Assembly (NCBI GenBank): GCA_026003195.1
Contig: BPGU01000001.1
Location: 479,298-543,297, forward strand
Direction: 5' to 3'
Origin: Armatimonadota bacterium
GTDB lineage: Bacteria > Armatimonadota > HRBIN16
DNA length: 64,000 nt
This document shows, piece after piece, positions 1 to 11,548 of the stretch (positions within the stretch are counted from its first letter, which is position 1; each line of letters begins with the position of its first letter). The position numbers and the translations under genes are program-made. A model generated the notes under the pieces. The model saw only the letters and a program-made list of their open reading frames with translations. It made no database searches and was not told the origin of the DNA.

Positions 1-551
1 TCCTCGGGCTGTAGTTCCCCTTGTTGGACACGTTGTGCAATGGCGCGTACCGCGTCCACGATCTCCGCGCGTCCACCGTAGTTGATGGCAAGGTTCAGGA
101 TGAGGCGACTGTTGGATGCGGTAATCTGCATCCCGCGGCGCAGCTCTTCCTGAAGGCTGGCAGGCAGTTCATTCATTCGCCCGATGACGCGCACCTGAAT
201 GCCGTTGATGTACATCTGGCGCAGTTCCTGACGCGCCGCTTCCTCAATCAGAGCCATCAGACCGCTGGTCTCGTCGGGTGGGCGGCGCCAGTTCTCGGTG
301 CTGAAGGTGTACAGGGTGACCATCTTCACGCCAAGGTCGGCGCAATCTTTGACTACACGTCGTACCGTGCGGTAGCCCTGACGGTGTCCGACCAGGCGGG
401 GCAGTCCACGCTGAATCGCCCAGCGTCCGTTGCCGTCCATGATGATAGCAATATGTTGAGGCAGGCGCGAGAAATCCACGCCTGCCTCTCGCGCTTTGAC
501 CACAGCGGGTGAGTGTTCACCCGTGTCAGCCTGTGAGGAGAGGGTTTCCAT
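1..551 (-). CDS. uppS: Undecaprenyl diphosphate synthase, 3' end cut by window edge
   Basis: Cis-prenyltransferase that condenses isopentenyl diphosphate onto farnesyl diphosphate to make the C55 lipid carrier for peptidoglycan. The minus-strand frame starts at an ATG at 551 and runs through position 1 without a stop. It contains the family signature IIMDGNGRWA at about residues 37-46, with the catalytic Asp, followed by GHRQGYRTVRR, TLYTFSTENWRRP and NLAINYGGRAEI. About 183 residues of the usual 240-260 are visible. It lies 25 bp downstream of frr on the same strand, the classical rpsB-tsf-pyrH-frr-uppS order, so it is probably co-transcribed. The N-terminal 30 residues before the signature are a little longer than in many homologues. 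Confidence 0.95.
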   Translation of the reverse strand, partial: METLSSQADTGEHSPAVVKAREAGVDFSRLPQHIAIIMDGNGRWAIQRGLPRLVGHRQGYRTVRRVVKDCADLGVKMVTLYTFSTENWRRPPDETSGLMALIEEAARQELRQMYINGIQVRVIGRMNELPASLQEELRRGMQITASNSRLILNLAINYGGRAEIVDAVRAIAQRVQQGELQPE

Positions 552-576
552 ACTTCTCACCGGAGCGTGGCTCCGC

Positions 577-2770
<2,194 letters not shown>

Positions 2771-2776
2771 CGATGC

Positions 2777-3724
2777 CTAATCCTCCTGTACTCGTCGTGT
2801 GCGCTGACGCTCGACCTCTTCCTCTCCTTCAAACTCGCTGTATTCCTCATACATTCTGAAGTATTCGTCCTCCTCGCCGGGGCGAACCAGGATGTCCAGC
2901 GACTCCTCCTCGCCCTCTTCGGCGCCTTCCTCTGCCTCTGGTTCTTCTTCCGGGAAGATAACCTCGCCTTCCTCGGGCTTTTCCTCGCCTTCCGTCTCTT
3001 CTGCCTCTTCCGCTGTCTCCACGACTTCTGCGCCTTGCCACTCGACCGCCTTTACCTCGATGATGGCATCGGCGATGCGGTTGCACAGCAGCTTGATGGC
3101 TCGGATAGCGTCATCATTGCCCGGAATCACGTAGTCCACCTCGTCGGGATCGCAGTTGGTGTCCACAATGGCGATGATGGGAATCTCCAGACGGTGCGCT
3201 TCCTGCACGGCGATGTGTTCCTTCTTGAGGTCTACAATAAACACCGCGTGCGGTAGCCCTGGCATATCTTTGATGCCAGCCAGCACCGCGTTCAGCTTTT
3301 CTTTTTCCTCACGCAGTTTGGCGGCTTCCTTCTTGGGTAGACGATCCAGCGTGCCGTCCTGCTCCATCTTTTCGAGCTCGTTGAGGCGTTTGATGCGCTC
3401 CTGGATGGTCTTCCAGTTGGTCAGCATCCCGCCCAGCCAGCGCTTGTTCACGTAAAACTGTCGGCTGCGTTCGGCAGCTTCACGCACCGCCTCCTGCGCC
3501 TGCTTCTTCGTGCCCACAAACAGGATGTGCCCGCCGTTCTGCACCACCTCCTGCACGAACGCCTGCGCTTGCTCGAACAGCTGAAGCGTCTGGTGCAGGT
3601 CAATGATGTAAATGCCGTTCCGCGCGCCATAGATATAGCGCTTCATCTTGGGGTTCCAGCGGCGGGTGTGATGGCCGAAATGCACTCCTGCTTCCAGGAG
3701 CTCCTTCATGGTGACCGTTGCCAA
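2777..3724 (-). CDS. rpsB: 30S ribosomal protein S2 with long acidic C-terminal tail
   Basis: Small-subunit ribosomal protein needed for S1 binding. Residues 1 to about 230 are a normal S2: [50 protein letters not shown] and [23 protein letters not shown] split over the usual positions. The remaining roughly 80 residues are an extra tail dominated by Glu ([16 protein letters not shown] and similar), ending in a short basic stretch, so the protein is 315 residues against the usual 230-260. The start is TTG at 3724, 10 nt from a GGAGG site; the nearest in-frame ATG (3709) is too far from that site. First gene of the operon. Confidence 0.95.
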   Translation of the reverse strand: MATVTMKELLEAGVHFGHHTRRWNPKMKRYIYGARNGIYIIDLHQTLQLFEQAQAFVQEVVQNGGHILFVGTKKQAQEAVREAAERSRQFYVNKRWLGGMLTNWKTIQERIKRLNELEKMEQDGTLDRLPKKEAAKLREEKEKLNAVLAGIKDMPGLPHAVFIVDLKKEHIAVQEAHRLEIPIIAIVDTNCDPDEVDYVIPGNDDAIRAIKLLCNRIADAIIEVKAVEWQGAEVVETAEEAEETEGEEKPEEGEVIFPEEEPEAEEGAEEGEEESLDILVRPGEEDEYFRMYEEYSEFEGEEEVERQRTRRVQED

Positions 3725-3849
3725 AGCTGCTTTTCCTCCTTTGCTTTCAGGTTATGCCTCCCGCTCCATCAGCCCCATGCGCGATCCCGGGCGGGACACC
3801 GGCGCACGAGTCCGGAGCGGTGTGTGATGTCGTCCTGCGACGCACAGCC

Positions 3850-3878
3850 AGTTTACCACAAATTGGGGCGGGAATCAA
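3850..3878 (-). promoter_or_regulatory. Candidate sigma-70 promoter of the rpsB operon
   Basis: On the minus strand, TTGATT (3878-3873) and TAAACT (3855-3850) are separated by exactly 17 bp. It sits 126 bp upstream of the rpsB start and overlaps the last codons of the divergently placed pRiA4b-like gene on the same strand. The -10 is imperfect, so moderate confidence. Confidence 0.5.
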
Positions 3879-4603
3879 GGTTCCTCTTTTTCGTTCTGCT
3901 CCCAATCGGCGTCGCCGGTATAAGCGCACATACCCACGCGCGGAGAGTTGACCACCGGCAGGAGCATCTCCTCACCGCACTCGTGTTGCTTCGCGCATCT
4001 GGCACACAACCAGCCTAACCCATCCCAGATACACTCGGTGCATACAAAAGCGGCGGGTTCTCCACATACCTCGCACCGTATTTCAGGCGGGTGGTTTCGC
4101 GCCAGCAACACAACCTGATTCTGAGGCATCTGCGCGTCAAAGGTGGAGAGCACTTTGAGCTTCAGCCGGGTAGTGGTGCCCATGTCGTACTCGTGGATGA
4201 ACTCCTTTCCCTTCTTGAGCACCTCTTTCAGCTGCGTGCGCATGGAGCGGTCTTCATGGGAAGAAGCAATCCATGAATCGGTTAGTGCCCTCTCGTCCAC
4301 GTAGTACACCTTGTTGATGATGAACTGGCTGAGATGCCCACAACATTCCAACCAGATGTCGCGCAGGAACCCGTCCAGGTCCTCCAGTGTAGCGGTAGCG
4401 GGAACAGCCACGTACATCCAGTACTCGGGGTTGAACGCACCGTGCACGACAAGCAAAAAGACGCTTTTTTTGGACGCTTTAGACGGGAACTTCTGTGCGA
4501 AGTGTTCGGGAGCACAGGCAATGATGTGCTTGCTCATGCCTGCCCGGGTGTACTCTGCACCGCAGAGACTGCAGCACCCTTTCGTCTGTGCCTGTTTTGC
4601 CAT
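3875..4603 (-). CDS. pRiA4b ORF-3-like protein with two zinc-finger-like ends
   Basis: Function unknown. The centre of the 242-residue protein resembles the plasmid pRiA4b ORF-3 family: VAVPATATLEDLDGFLRDIW, CCGHLSQFII and EYDMGTTTRLKLKV are the usual landmarks. It is flanked by an N-terminal finger, C-x2-C then H-x3-C (CSLCGAEYTRAGMSKHIIAC), and a C-terminal ribbon with five CxxC/CxxH-type pairs (CEVCGEPAAFVCTEC, CARCAKQHEC). I start it at ATG 4603, preceded by AAAGGAGG, although the frame is open further upstream. It precedes the rpsB operon on the same strand and is divergent from the cluster at 4791. Zinc binding is inferred from the Cys spacing. Confidence 0.8.
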   Translation of the reverse strand: MAKQAQTKGCCSLCGAEYTRAGMSKHIIACAPEHFAQKFPSKASKKSVFLLVVHGAFNPEYWMYVAVPATATLEDLDGFLRDIWLECCGHLSQFIINKVYYVDERALTDSWIASSHEDRSMRTQLKEVLKKGKEFIHEYDMGTTTRLKLKVLSTFDAQMPQNQVVLLARNHPPEIRCEVCGEPAAFVCTECIWDGLGWLCARCAKQHECGEEMLLPVVNSPRVGMCAYTGDADWEQNEKEEP

Positions 4604-4654
4604 GGCAGGAATACCTCCTTTGAAAATAATTTGCGATGCAGGATACTCTGGTTC

Positions 4655-4690
4655 CTTCAAACAAGCTGTTTCTGGGGAGATCGTTTGAAG
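4655..4690. promoter_or_regulatory. Perfect 8-bp inverted repeat between divergent genes
   Basis: CTTCAAAC (4655-4662) and GTTTGAAG (4683-4690) form a perfect inverted repeat with a 20-bp spacer in the 187-bp region between the divergent genes starting at 4603 and 4791. A regulator-binding site for one or both genes is plausible; nothing identifies the regulator. Confidence 0.35.
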
Positions 4691-4790
4691 CCGAACACTC
4701 TGGAAGATGACGCATCGCGGCTGATCGGGTGCTTTGGGGCGAGGATGATTGCGCGGAGCGTGTCCGTTCGCCGCGGAGGAGGGGATAAGC

Positions 4791-5915
4791 ATGAGGGACG
4801 GACCAGCAAACAGAGAGTGCGAGGTGCCAATACGTCTGGAATTACCCCGCAGCAGGGTGTTGTGCCGAGCCGCGGAGGAGGGGAGATTACGGCTGGTTGA
4901 TCCACGCTCCCGACAGGAGGTAGAGGTTCAGCGCCAGGATGGGTATCTGTGGGCAATAGTTCCGTATTCGAAGATAGCGAATCGTTGGAATCTGGAGATT
5001 TCACCGCAGTTCTCCCCCGTGCGGATACGCGCCTATCGTGACCGCGCGACGCGGCAACTGGTCGTAGCGGAAAATGGGCATCCGGTGTTGCAGTATAACT
5101 ACTGGACGGTAGACCGCCCCGACCGTCACGCGCAGGTAACTGCTGAAAACCGTATCTACTCGCGTGCACGCAGCAACTACATTCACCCTCTCTACGGGCT
5201 CGCAGGCGAAGTGATGACCGAAGACTGGCCCCTGGACCATCCGCATCATCGGGGCATCTACTGGGCATGGCCCGAAGTGGACTATCGTGGCGAACGAGGC
5301 GACCTGCATGCCCTGCAGCGTGTGTTCGCCTATCCAACAGGCAGATACCGCCTGACCGAAGGCGCGGTGTTCGCGCAAATGGAGGCAGAAAACGTCTGGA
5401 GGTGGGAGAGTGGAGAACCTGTGGTGCTGGAGTGGGCAAGGATTCGCGCTTATCGCCGCACGACACAAGGACGGTGTATAGACCTCACCTTCTTCTTCAC
5501 TGCCCTGAAGGAGCCGGTGCTGCTGGCACGGCGCGGCACGAACCTGTACGGTGGGTTGAACATGCGTCTTTCCGCGATCCAAGACCAGAAGTTTGTCATG
5601 CACTCTGAGGGCAAACAGGCTTGGGCAGGGGCGTTTGGCGTGTTCCCCGGCGGGGGGGATCAGCCTGCTGGCTTGCTGATTCTGCCCAGTGTGGAGAACC
5701 CTTATCACCCGCCGGAATGGGTGGAATATCCCAACCTGAACTGGCTACAGCCTACGTTCCCTGCTTCCGGGGTGCGACACGACCTGCAACCCGGTAAGCC
5801 ACTGGTGTTGCGCTACCGGCTGTGGATACAACAGGGGGAAGAGCCTTCGCAGGAGTTGTGGCAGGTGTTCTGGCGGTCTTACACGATCACAACGGGAGGG
5901 GATGATGAAGCATGA
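4791..5915 (+). CDS. DUF6807 (PmoA-like) family protein
   Basis: Member of a family common in Planctomycetes and Armatimonadota carbohydrate clusters; biochemical role unproven. The 374-residue protein has the hallmark DHPHHRGIYWAW segment near residue 145, preceded by YIHPLYGLAGEVMTEDW. The C-terminal half (YPNLNWLQPTFPASGVRHDL) is a beta-sandwich-like region typical of the family. ATG at 4791 follows GGAGGGG; the frame is open upstream but that extension is unlikely. It overlaps the next gene (ATGA), an oxidoreductase, which is the usual partner of this family and suggests joint work on a sugar derivative. Confidence 0.8.
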   Translation: MRDGPANRECEVPIRLELPRSRVLCRAAEEGRLRLVDPRSRQEVEVQRQDGYLWAIVPYSKIANRWNLEISPQFSPVRIRAYRDRATRQLVVAENGHPVLQYNYWTVDRPDRHAQVTAENRIYSRARSNYIHPLYGLAGEVMTEDWPLDHPHHRGIYWAWPEVDYRGERGDLHALQRVFAYPTGRYRLTEGAVFAQMEAENVWRWESGEPVVLEWARIRAYRRTTQGRCIDLTFFFTALKEPVLLARRGTNLYGGLNMRLSAIQDQKFVMHSEGKQAWAGAFGVFPGGGDQPAGLLILPSVENPYHPPEWVEYPNLNWLQPTFPASGVRHDLQPGKPLVLRYRLWIQQGEEPSQELWQVFWRSYTITTGGDDEA

Positions 5916-7243
5916 GCAAGATGTCTCGCCAACGATTATTGCAGGCAGGCATCGGCACGGCGATTGCCTTTCCAATGGTGGTGCCGGCATCGGCGGTGGG
6001 GCGGGGTGGTCAACCTGCGCCCAGTGAACGCATCGCTGTCGGTCTGATCGGTGCAGGAGGAATGGGCAGAGCGAACCTGCACAACTGCGCACAGTATCCC
6101 GATGTGGTGGTCACCGCCGTCTGTGATGTGTGGGGGAGCCGCCTGCAGGCGGCGCTGGAGCCGTTTCGCCGTACGGCGAAGGGTTACCGTGACTATCGCG
6201 AGCTCCTGGAGCGTCCAGAGGTGGACGCGGTGATCATCGCCACCCCGCCACACTGGCATGCCTTGCAGGCGATTCATGCCGCGCAAAAGGGCAAGCACAT
6301 CTACCTGCAGAAACCAATGACCCTGTATCCCGACGAAAGCCTCGCCGTGCGCAACGCAGTGCGCAGGCATAGGGTAGTCACCCAGATTGGCACGCAGATT
6401 CACGCCAGCGAGAACTTCCGCCGTGTCGTGGAGTGGGTGCGCTCTGGCAAGCTGGGGCATATCAGCGTGGTGCGTACCTTCAACGTGATGAATCAAGGAC
6501 CGCAAGGCATCGGTCATGCGCCCAAGGAGCCTCCTCCCGCCGACCTTGACTGGGAGATGTGGTTGGGACCCGCTCCCAAACGCGAGTTCAATCGCCTGCT
6601 GGTCGCCGATGCCTATTACCACAGCTCGTTTTGGGACTATTCGGGTGGCTGGACGATGGGCATGGGACCGCATATCCTTGACCTGCCCGTGTGGGCGCTG
6701 GATTTGGGAGTGCCTCTGGTGACACACTGCACAGGTGGGCGTTTTGTGCTGCGCGACGATGGCGACGTGCCCGATACGCAGGAGGTGCTGTGGCAATACC
6801 CCAATGTCACCATGACATGGATGATGAACCTGTGCAACAGCTTCGGCTTCGACTTTGGACGCGGACAACCTGCGCGCCGTTTGGGCATCTATCTGCATGG
6901 GGTAAACGGTACGCTCTTCGCGGACTATGGCAGGCATGAAGTGGTTCCCGAGGGCGATTTGCTGAAGGACACCACACCACCCCCGCAGAGCATTCCGCCT
7001 TCGCCGGGGCACGAGCGCGAATGGCTGGACTGCATCCGCAGCGGAAAGCAGCCCAGCTGTAGTGTGGAGTATCACTATCGCATTGACCTTGCGCTCACGC
7101 TGGCAAATGTAGCGTACCGGGTGGGGCGTGCCATTCGCTTCAACCCGCGGACCGAACGGATAGAGGGCGACCGCGAGGCTCAGCGTCTGGCGCGGCCGCA
7201 GTACCGACCGCCCTGGAAGTTTCCGGAGGAGTATTTACGGTGA
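5912..7243 (+). CDS. Exported Gfo/Idh/MocA-family oxidoreductase
   Basis: Predicted NAD(P)-dependent sugar or inositol oxidoreductase of the GFO/IDH/MocA family, 443 residues. The N-terminus (MSKMSRQRLLQAGIGTAIAF, then PASA) resembles a Tat-type signal with a degenerate motif. The Rossmann motif GLIGAGGMG follows at about residue 44, then AVIIATPPHWHA and YLQKPM, the position of the EKP dyad. The segment DLDWEMWLGPAPKREFN and GPHILDLPVWAL are characteristic of the secreted subgroup in Planctomycetes/Armatimonadota. Its start overlaps the stop of the DUF6807 gene; the GH42-like gene follows after 64 bp. Confidence 0.88.
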   Translation: MSKMSRQRLLQAGIGTAIAFPMVVPASAVGRGGQPAPSERIAVGLIGAGGMGRANLHNCAQYPDVVVTAVCDVWGSRLQAALEPFRRTAKGYRDYRELLERPEVDAVIIATPPHWHALQAIHAAQKGKHIYLQKPMTLYPDESLAVRNAVRRHRVVTQIGTQIHASENFRRVVEWVRSGKLGHISVVRTFNVMNQGPQGIGHAPKEPPPADLDWEMWLGPAPKREFNRLLVADAYYHSSFWDYSGGWTMGMGPHILDLPVWALDLGVPLVTHCTGGRFVLRDDGDVPDTQEVLWQYPNVTMTWMMNLCNSFGFDFGRGQPARRLGIYLHGVNGTLFADYGRHEVVPEGDLLKDTTPPPQSIPPSPGHEREWLDCIRSGKQPSCSVEYHYRIDLALTLANVAYRVGRAIRFNPRTERIEGDREAQRLARPQYRPPWKFPEEYLR

Positions 7244-7307
7244 GAGTTTTCAGGACGGAAGAGGGACGCTTTTGTTTCTCATATCTTGAATCTGACGGGG
7301 GGTATGG

Positions 7308-10301
7308 ATGACACAACCGGTAGCGATTACCCTGAACGATCACACTGCGCTTGGGCAGGTGTTTATCGCCGAGGAGCGGTTTAACCTGCTCTGGGTTTCT
7401 GTGCCCAGCTGGAACGATCACGAAGGGGGATTCACCCTGACATTGTGGGATTCGCCCCACCGCAGACGCCGACTGGCGTCGCAGGCATTTAACGACATCC
7501 GCGACAATAGCAGGGTCGTGCTCATCTTGCCGGAGCCGGTTCCGCCCGGTTCCTACTACTGGGAGATTTCCGAAAGGACAGGCAACACGCGCGTGGGGCT
7601 GTATGCGCATCGTCTGCGGAGCGATGCCTCAGAACCGGCTTATCTGGACGCCCAGCCAGATGCACGTCTGCGCTTTGTGTTCGGGGTGCAATATTCGCCG
7701 TATGCGGGAAAGGGCAAGCGGAGGTCGTGGTGGGCACGCACCCGTCAGACGGCGAGTACGGTAGGCTCCTTTCCCCAGTGGATTTGGTACCCCGAGACGC
7801 CCATTGCCGACAACGCCACACGCTTCTTCCGTAAGAGCTTTGAGGTGCAGGGACGCATTCGGCGAGCGCGGGTGATCGTCACAGGCGATGATGCCTTCAC
7901 CCTGTGGCTCAACGGGCACGAGGTGGCAAAAGGCGGACAGCCCATGCTTCAGGAAGTGGATGTCACCCGTCTGATACACACGGGACGCAATGTGCTGGCA
8001 GCGTCGGTGTTCAATGCTATTGCGCCTGCGGGTTTATTGCTGGAACTGCGTATGGAGGATGCCAGAGGACGAGAGCAAAAGGTGTTTAGCGATCACAGCT
8101 GGTGGTGCAGCAAGCAGGAGTTCCCGCGGTGGCAGGAGATAAATGACGACCACTCTGACTGGGCGCAGGCGGTCATACAGGGTGACGTGTTCGCCGGACC
8201 GTGGTATGGCACGGGCAACATCGCCCGGTACTATCCACACCCGGGGGTGCTGGAGGCACTGGAACCTCTGAAGAGAGAGCCTCCTGTCCGCGCTGAAGTA
8301 CGCGTGCAGCGGGGTGCGCCCAGGTTGTTTCTCAACGGCAAGGAGGTTTTCCCCTTGCTGGCATGGAGCAACGACCTGATAGAGTTCGCGCCCGACTTCA
8401 CTTTTGCCAGCATAGACCTGTTTCATCCACACTATAACCTCGCCGATGGCTGGCGGGAGAACGGAAAGCACGACTGGAGCGGTTTCGTCAACCTGCTATC
8501 GCACCTGTTAGCGGCGAATCCACGAGCCTATTTCCTGGTGCGTTTGGGACTGTTTGCACCCGAATGGTGGAAGGTGAAACATCCCCAAGAACAGATTGGC
8601 TACGCCCTCCCTCTGGACGAACGACAGGGCGAGTTCAGTGGGGTCAGGCATCCTTCGTTCGCCTCAGAAACGTGGCGGCGGGAGACGGAGGTTGTGCTGC
8701 GCCACTTTCTTCGCTTTGTGGAGCAGAGTCCTCTGCGCAGCCGCGTCATCGGCTATCAGATAGCCTATGGTATCTACGGCGAGTGGCATTATTTTGGGGC
8801 ACGCTACCTGCCCGACACCAGTCCGCCGATGCAGCGAGCCTGTGGCGGTGTCCCTCCTGTTGATTCCAGAATGCGGGCTTCGTTGGGGCTGTTTCGCGAC
8901 CCCGCCAGAGAGGGGGACGTTATCCGTTACTATCAGCGTTTCCACGAAGTATGCGCCGACACCCTCCTCTACTTTGCGCGGGTGGTCAAACAGGAAACGC
9001 ACGGCAGGGCATTATGCGGTGCGTTCTATACCTACCTGCTGGAGAACCTGTGGATACAAGAGGGCGGGCATCTCGCGCCTCAGAAGGTGCTGTCCAGCCC
9101 GTACATCGATTTCGTCGCGTGCCCATACGCTTATCAGGGGGATGCTACCGACGGCGCAGGCAACTGGTTGGGGCGTTCTCGGGGCTTGGCAGGCGACGGG
9201 GGGTATCGCGTGTTGCTGGAGAGTATCCAACGGCACGGTAAGATGTACTTCGCGGAGATAGACCCCAGCACCTGTCTGGAAACCCAGCCCGAGAACATGG
9301 GCAACGGAGGTGTGGGGAGCGAAAGCCTGCACGGGAGCCGTTTGATTCTGCGGAGAGATCTCGCCCAGATGATCGCACAGGGCAACGCGGGATGGTTGTT
9401 CGATATCGGTCCGGGTTGGTACGCCGAGCGGGAGTTTCTGGAGGAGATACGTGCTCTGGTGCAACTGGGCAGAGAGCGCGCTCGCTGGAGCTTGCAATCG
9501 CCTGCGCAGGTGGTGGCGGTATTTCAGCCCGAGAGCTTCTTCGTCACTGCGCACTGGAAATCGGCGCCCGGGGCAGGAGAGTACGACCTGTTTGGCGATT
9601 ACTTTCTGAACAGGCAATCTCGCGCCATTCATCGTCTGGGAGCGCCGGTGGACTTTCTGGACCTCGCCGACCTGCGAGAAGACGACGCTCGTCGTTACCG
9701 TCTATTCTTGCTCTGCAACTGTTTTGTCCTGAGCGATGAACAGGTAGAGAGGTTACGCCGTCTTTTGGCGGGAAGCGGTGCCACCGTGGTGTGGTTCTAT
9801 GCGCCCGGTTTCGTCTCTTCAGAGGGGCTTTCGGTGGAGCGTACGAGCCGTTTGACGGGATTTGCCTTGCGCCTGCTGCCTGATGCCGGAAGGATGCTCA
9901 TAGAGGCGTCTGGGAAGACGTTTGGCTTGCCCGGAACACATCAGCCGCGCTTTGTCGTACAAGAGCCTTCTTCGGAGGAGTTAGGTCGGTGGGTAGATGG
10001 TAGCGGTGTGGCTTTTGCCCGCAAGCAGGTGGACGGTTTTACCTCCGTGTATGTGGGTACTGCGCCACTACCTGCCGAGATATTGCGCCAGCTAGCTCTG
10101 CAGGCAGGTGTGACCTTGTGGAGCAGCCAACCAGACGTGGTGTATGCCACCGCGGATGTGGTTTCTGTCACCGCAACAACAACCGGCGCAAGGGAGATTC
10201 GCCTGCCACAGCCGATGCGACGGTGGAGATTTCTCGCTGGCAAGCAACAGGTGTTTGCTCTCAATGTGAGAGAAGGGGAGACGGTGATATTCACTCGCTA
10301 A
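7308..10301 (+). CDS. Large GH42-like putative glycosidase with galactose-binding-like domain
   Basis: Predicted multidomain carbohydrate enzyme, 997 residues, no signal peptide visible. Residues about 165-255 (FFRKSFEV, DAFTLWLNGHEV, GRNVLAASV) resemble the galactose-binding-like domain of family 2 and 78 hydrolases. Residues about 330-680 look like a TIM barrel, with VIGYQIAYGIYGEWHYFG in the position of the acid/base region of family 42. Residues about 690-860 (FGDYFLNRQSRAIHRLGAPVD, DEQVERLRRLLAGSGATVVW) match a beta-galactosidase trimerisation domain. Substrate cannot be read from the sequence. Last gene of the 4791 cluster. Confidence 0.65.
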   Translation: MTQPVAITLNDHTALGQVFIAEERFNLLWVSVPSWNDHEGGFTLTLWDSPHRRRRLASQAFNDIRDNSRVVLILPEPVPPGSYYWEISERTGNTRVGLYAHRLRSDASEPAYLDAQPDARLRFVFGVQYSPYAGKGKRRSWWARTRQTASTVGSFPQWIWYPETPIADNATRFFRKSFEVQGRIRRARVIVTGDDAFTLWLNGHEVAKGGQPMLQEVDVTRLIHTGRNVLAASVFNAIAPAGLLLELRMEDARGREQKVFSDHSWWCSKQEFPRWQEINDDHSDWAQAVIQGDVFAGPWYGTGNIARYYPHPGVLEALEPLKREPPVRAEVRVQRGAPRLFLNGKEVFPLLAWSNDLIEFAPDFTFASIDLFHPHYNLADGWRENGKHDWSGFVNLLSHLLAANPRAYFLVRLGLFAPEWWKVKHPQEQIGYALPLDERQGEFSGVRHPSFASETWRRETEVVLRHFLRFVEQSPLRSRVIGYQIAYGIYGEWHYFGARYLPDTSPPMQRACGGVPPVDSRMRASLGLFRDPAREGDVIRYYQRFHEVCADTLLYFARVVKQETHGRALCGAFYTYLLENLWIQEGGHLAPQKVLSSPYIDFVACPYAYQGDATDGAGNWLGRSRGLAGDGGYRVLLESIQRHGKMYFAEIDPSTCLETQPENMGNGGVGSESLHGSRLILRRDLAQMIAQGNAGWLFDIGPGWYAEREFLEEIRALVQLGRERARWSLQSPAQVVAVFQPESFFVTAHWKSAPGAGEYDLFGDYFLNRQSRAIHRLGAPVDFLDLADLREDDARRYRLFLLCNCFVLSDEQVERLRRLLAGSGATVVWFYAPGFVSSEGLSVERTSRLTGFALRLLPDAGRMLIEASGKTFGLPGTHQPRFVVQEPSSEELGRWVDGSGVAFARKQVDGFTSVYVGTAPLPAEILRQLALQAGVTLWSSQPDVVYATADVVSVTATTTGAREIRLPQPMRRWRFLAGKQQVFALNVREGETVIFTR

Positions 10302-10466
10302 CAGATTCGCCACAGAGAACCAAACGGGGGAGAAGGATTCACCTGCCCTTGCTGCGAATTAACCCTCAAAATTCCTCTTTTTCTCTACCCAAAAAGATAT
10401 TTATTGAGGTAAAATGTAGACGGTTTACCGAGACTTGTGAATTCGTTCACGATAAGGGAAAACGGG

Positions 10467-10949
10467 ATGCTGAACAGTTACCTTCCTGTGCTGGTATTGG
10501 CTGTGCTGGCGGCAGTGCTGGCTGTCGGCATGGTGGTTCTGTCTTTCCTGCTGGGTCCGAAAAGACCAGACGCCCGCAAGGTTTCCACGTATGAGTGCGG
10601 GGTAACGCCTGTAGGCTCTGCGCGGGAGCGGTTCCCCGTCAAGTTCTTTCTGGTAGCGATGCTGTTCATCATCTTCGATGTAGAAACCATCTTTCTTTAC
10701 CCCTGGGCGGTTACTTTCAAGGACGCCCCGAAGGCGGTGCAATTGTTCAATCTGGTAGAGATGGGTGTGTTTATCGCCATCCTGTTCGTCGGATATTTCT
10801 ACATGCTGGGCACGCGCGCGCTGGAGTGGGAGGAGTCAGAGCGGGCACAGCCCCGCCGGGTGCGTTTGGTCTCAGCGGCTCAGAAGCTGGAAGCCCCCAG
10901 CGCTTTGCGCGAGGAAGTGACTTCGCCCAGTTCGGGAGGGGTTGGATGA
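10467..10949 (+). CDS. nuoA: NADH-quinone oxidoreductase subunit A
   Basis: Small membrane subunit of complex I. The 160-residue protein has three hydrophobic helices and the signature [44 protein letters not shown] choose ATG 10467; a GTG at 10437 would add ten residues. The C-terminal 40 residues after the third helix are a hydrophilic extension not common in NuoA. The stop overlaps nuoC (ATGA), so no nuoB lies between them. First gene of the nuo operon. Confidence 0.94.
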   Translation: MLNSYLPVLVLAVLAAVLAVGMVVLSFLLGPKRPDARKVSTYECGVTPVGSARERFPVKFFLVAMLFIIFDVETIFLYPWAVTFKDAPKAVQLFNLVEMGVFIAILFVGYFYMLGTRALEWEESERAQPRRVRLVSAAQKLEAPSALREEVTSPSSGGVG

Positions 10950-11533
10950 GTGAGACCACAGCGCAGGAGATGAGCGAGCGTACAGACGTCGCACGCTTAC
11001 GGGAGCGTTTTGCCGAGGTGGTGCGGGAGGTTTATACTCTGCGTGGAGATACCTGGATAGTGATAGACAAGGCAGCGTTGCCCGATGTTTGCCGTTTCCT
11101 ACGCGACGACCCTGAACTCAGCTATCGTTTCCTCTCGGACATTGTAGGCATAGACCAGCTGGGACGTCGTGAGCCTCGCTTTGAAGTGGTGTATAACCTC
11201 TATTCGTTCCGCACCTTCACGCGGCTGTTTCTGAAGGTGCGTGTGCAGGAAGGGGAGAGCATACCTTCCGTCACCGACATCTATCCGGGCGCAAACTTTC
11301 CCGAACGCGAGATATACGACATGTTCGGAATCGTGTTTGAAGGACATCCCGATTTGCGCCGTATCCTGATGCCGGAGGATTGGGTAGGGCATCCGCTACG
11401 CAAGGACTTTCCCCTGGGTGGTGAAGAGGTGGTGTTTGATCGGGGTACGCTAGGACCTTCTATCGCGGAAGTACAAACGCCTCATCCGGGCGAGTCCTTC
11501 TTCGGAAAGACAGGGCTTTCCGGTCGAGAGTAG
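10946..11533 (+). CDS. nuoC: NADH-quinone oxidoreductase subunit C
   Basis: 30-kDa peripheral-arm subunit of complex I near the quinone site. The 195-residue protein contains [19 protein letters not shown] and the C-terminal [20 protein letters not shown] motif. ATG 10946 overlaps the nuoA stop; the frame is open far upstream but inside nuoA. It is separate from nuoD, which follows after 15 bp. Confidence 0.95.
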   Translation: MSETTAQEMSERTDVARLRERFAEVVREVYTLRGDTWIVIDKAALPDVCRFLRDDPELSYRFLSDIVGIDQLGRREPRFEVVYNLYSFRTFTRLFLKVRVQEGESIPSVTDIYPGANFPEREIYDMFGIVFEGHPDLRRILMPEDWVGHPLRKDFPLGGEEVVFDRGTLGPSIAEVQTPHPGESFFGKTGLSGRE

Positions 11534-11548
11534 AACGCGGAGGGAAGC

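Noticed and set aside
5936..7075. 379-codon minus-strand frame opposite the Gfo/Idh/MocA gene
   Set aside because: Antisense to a clear gene, no family resemblance.
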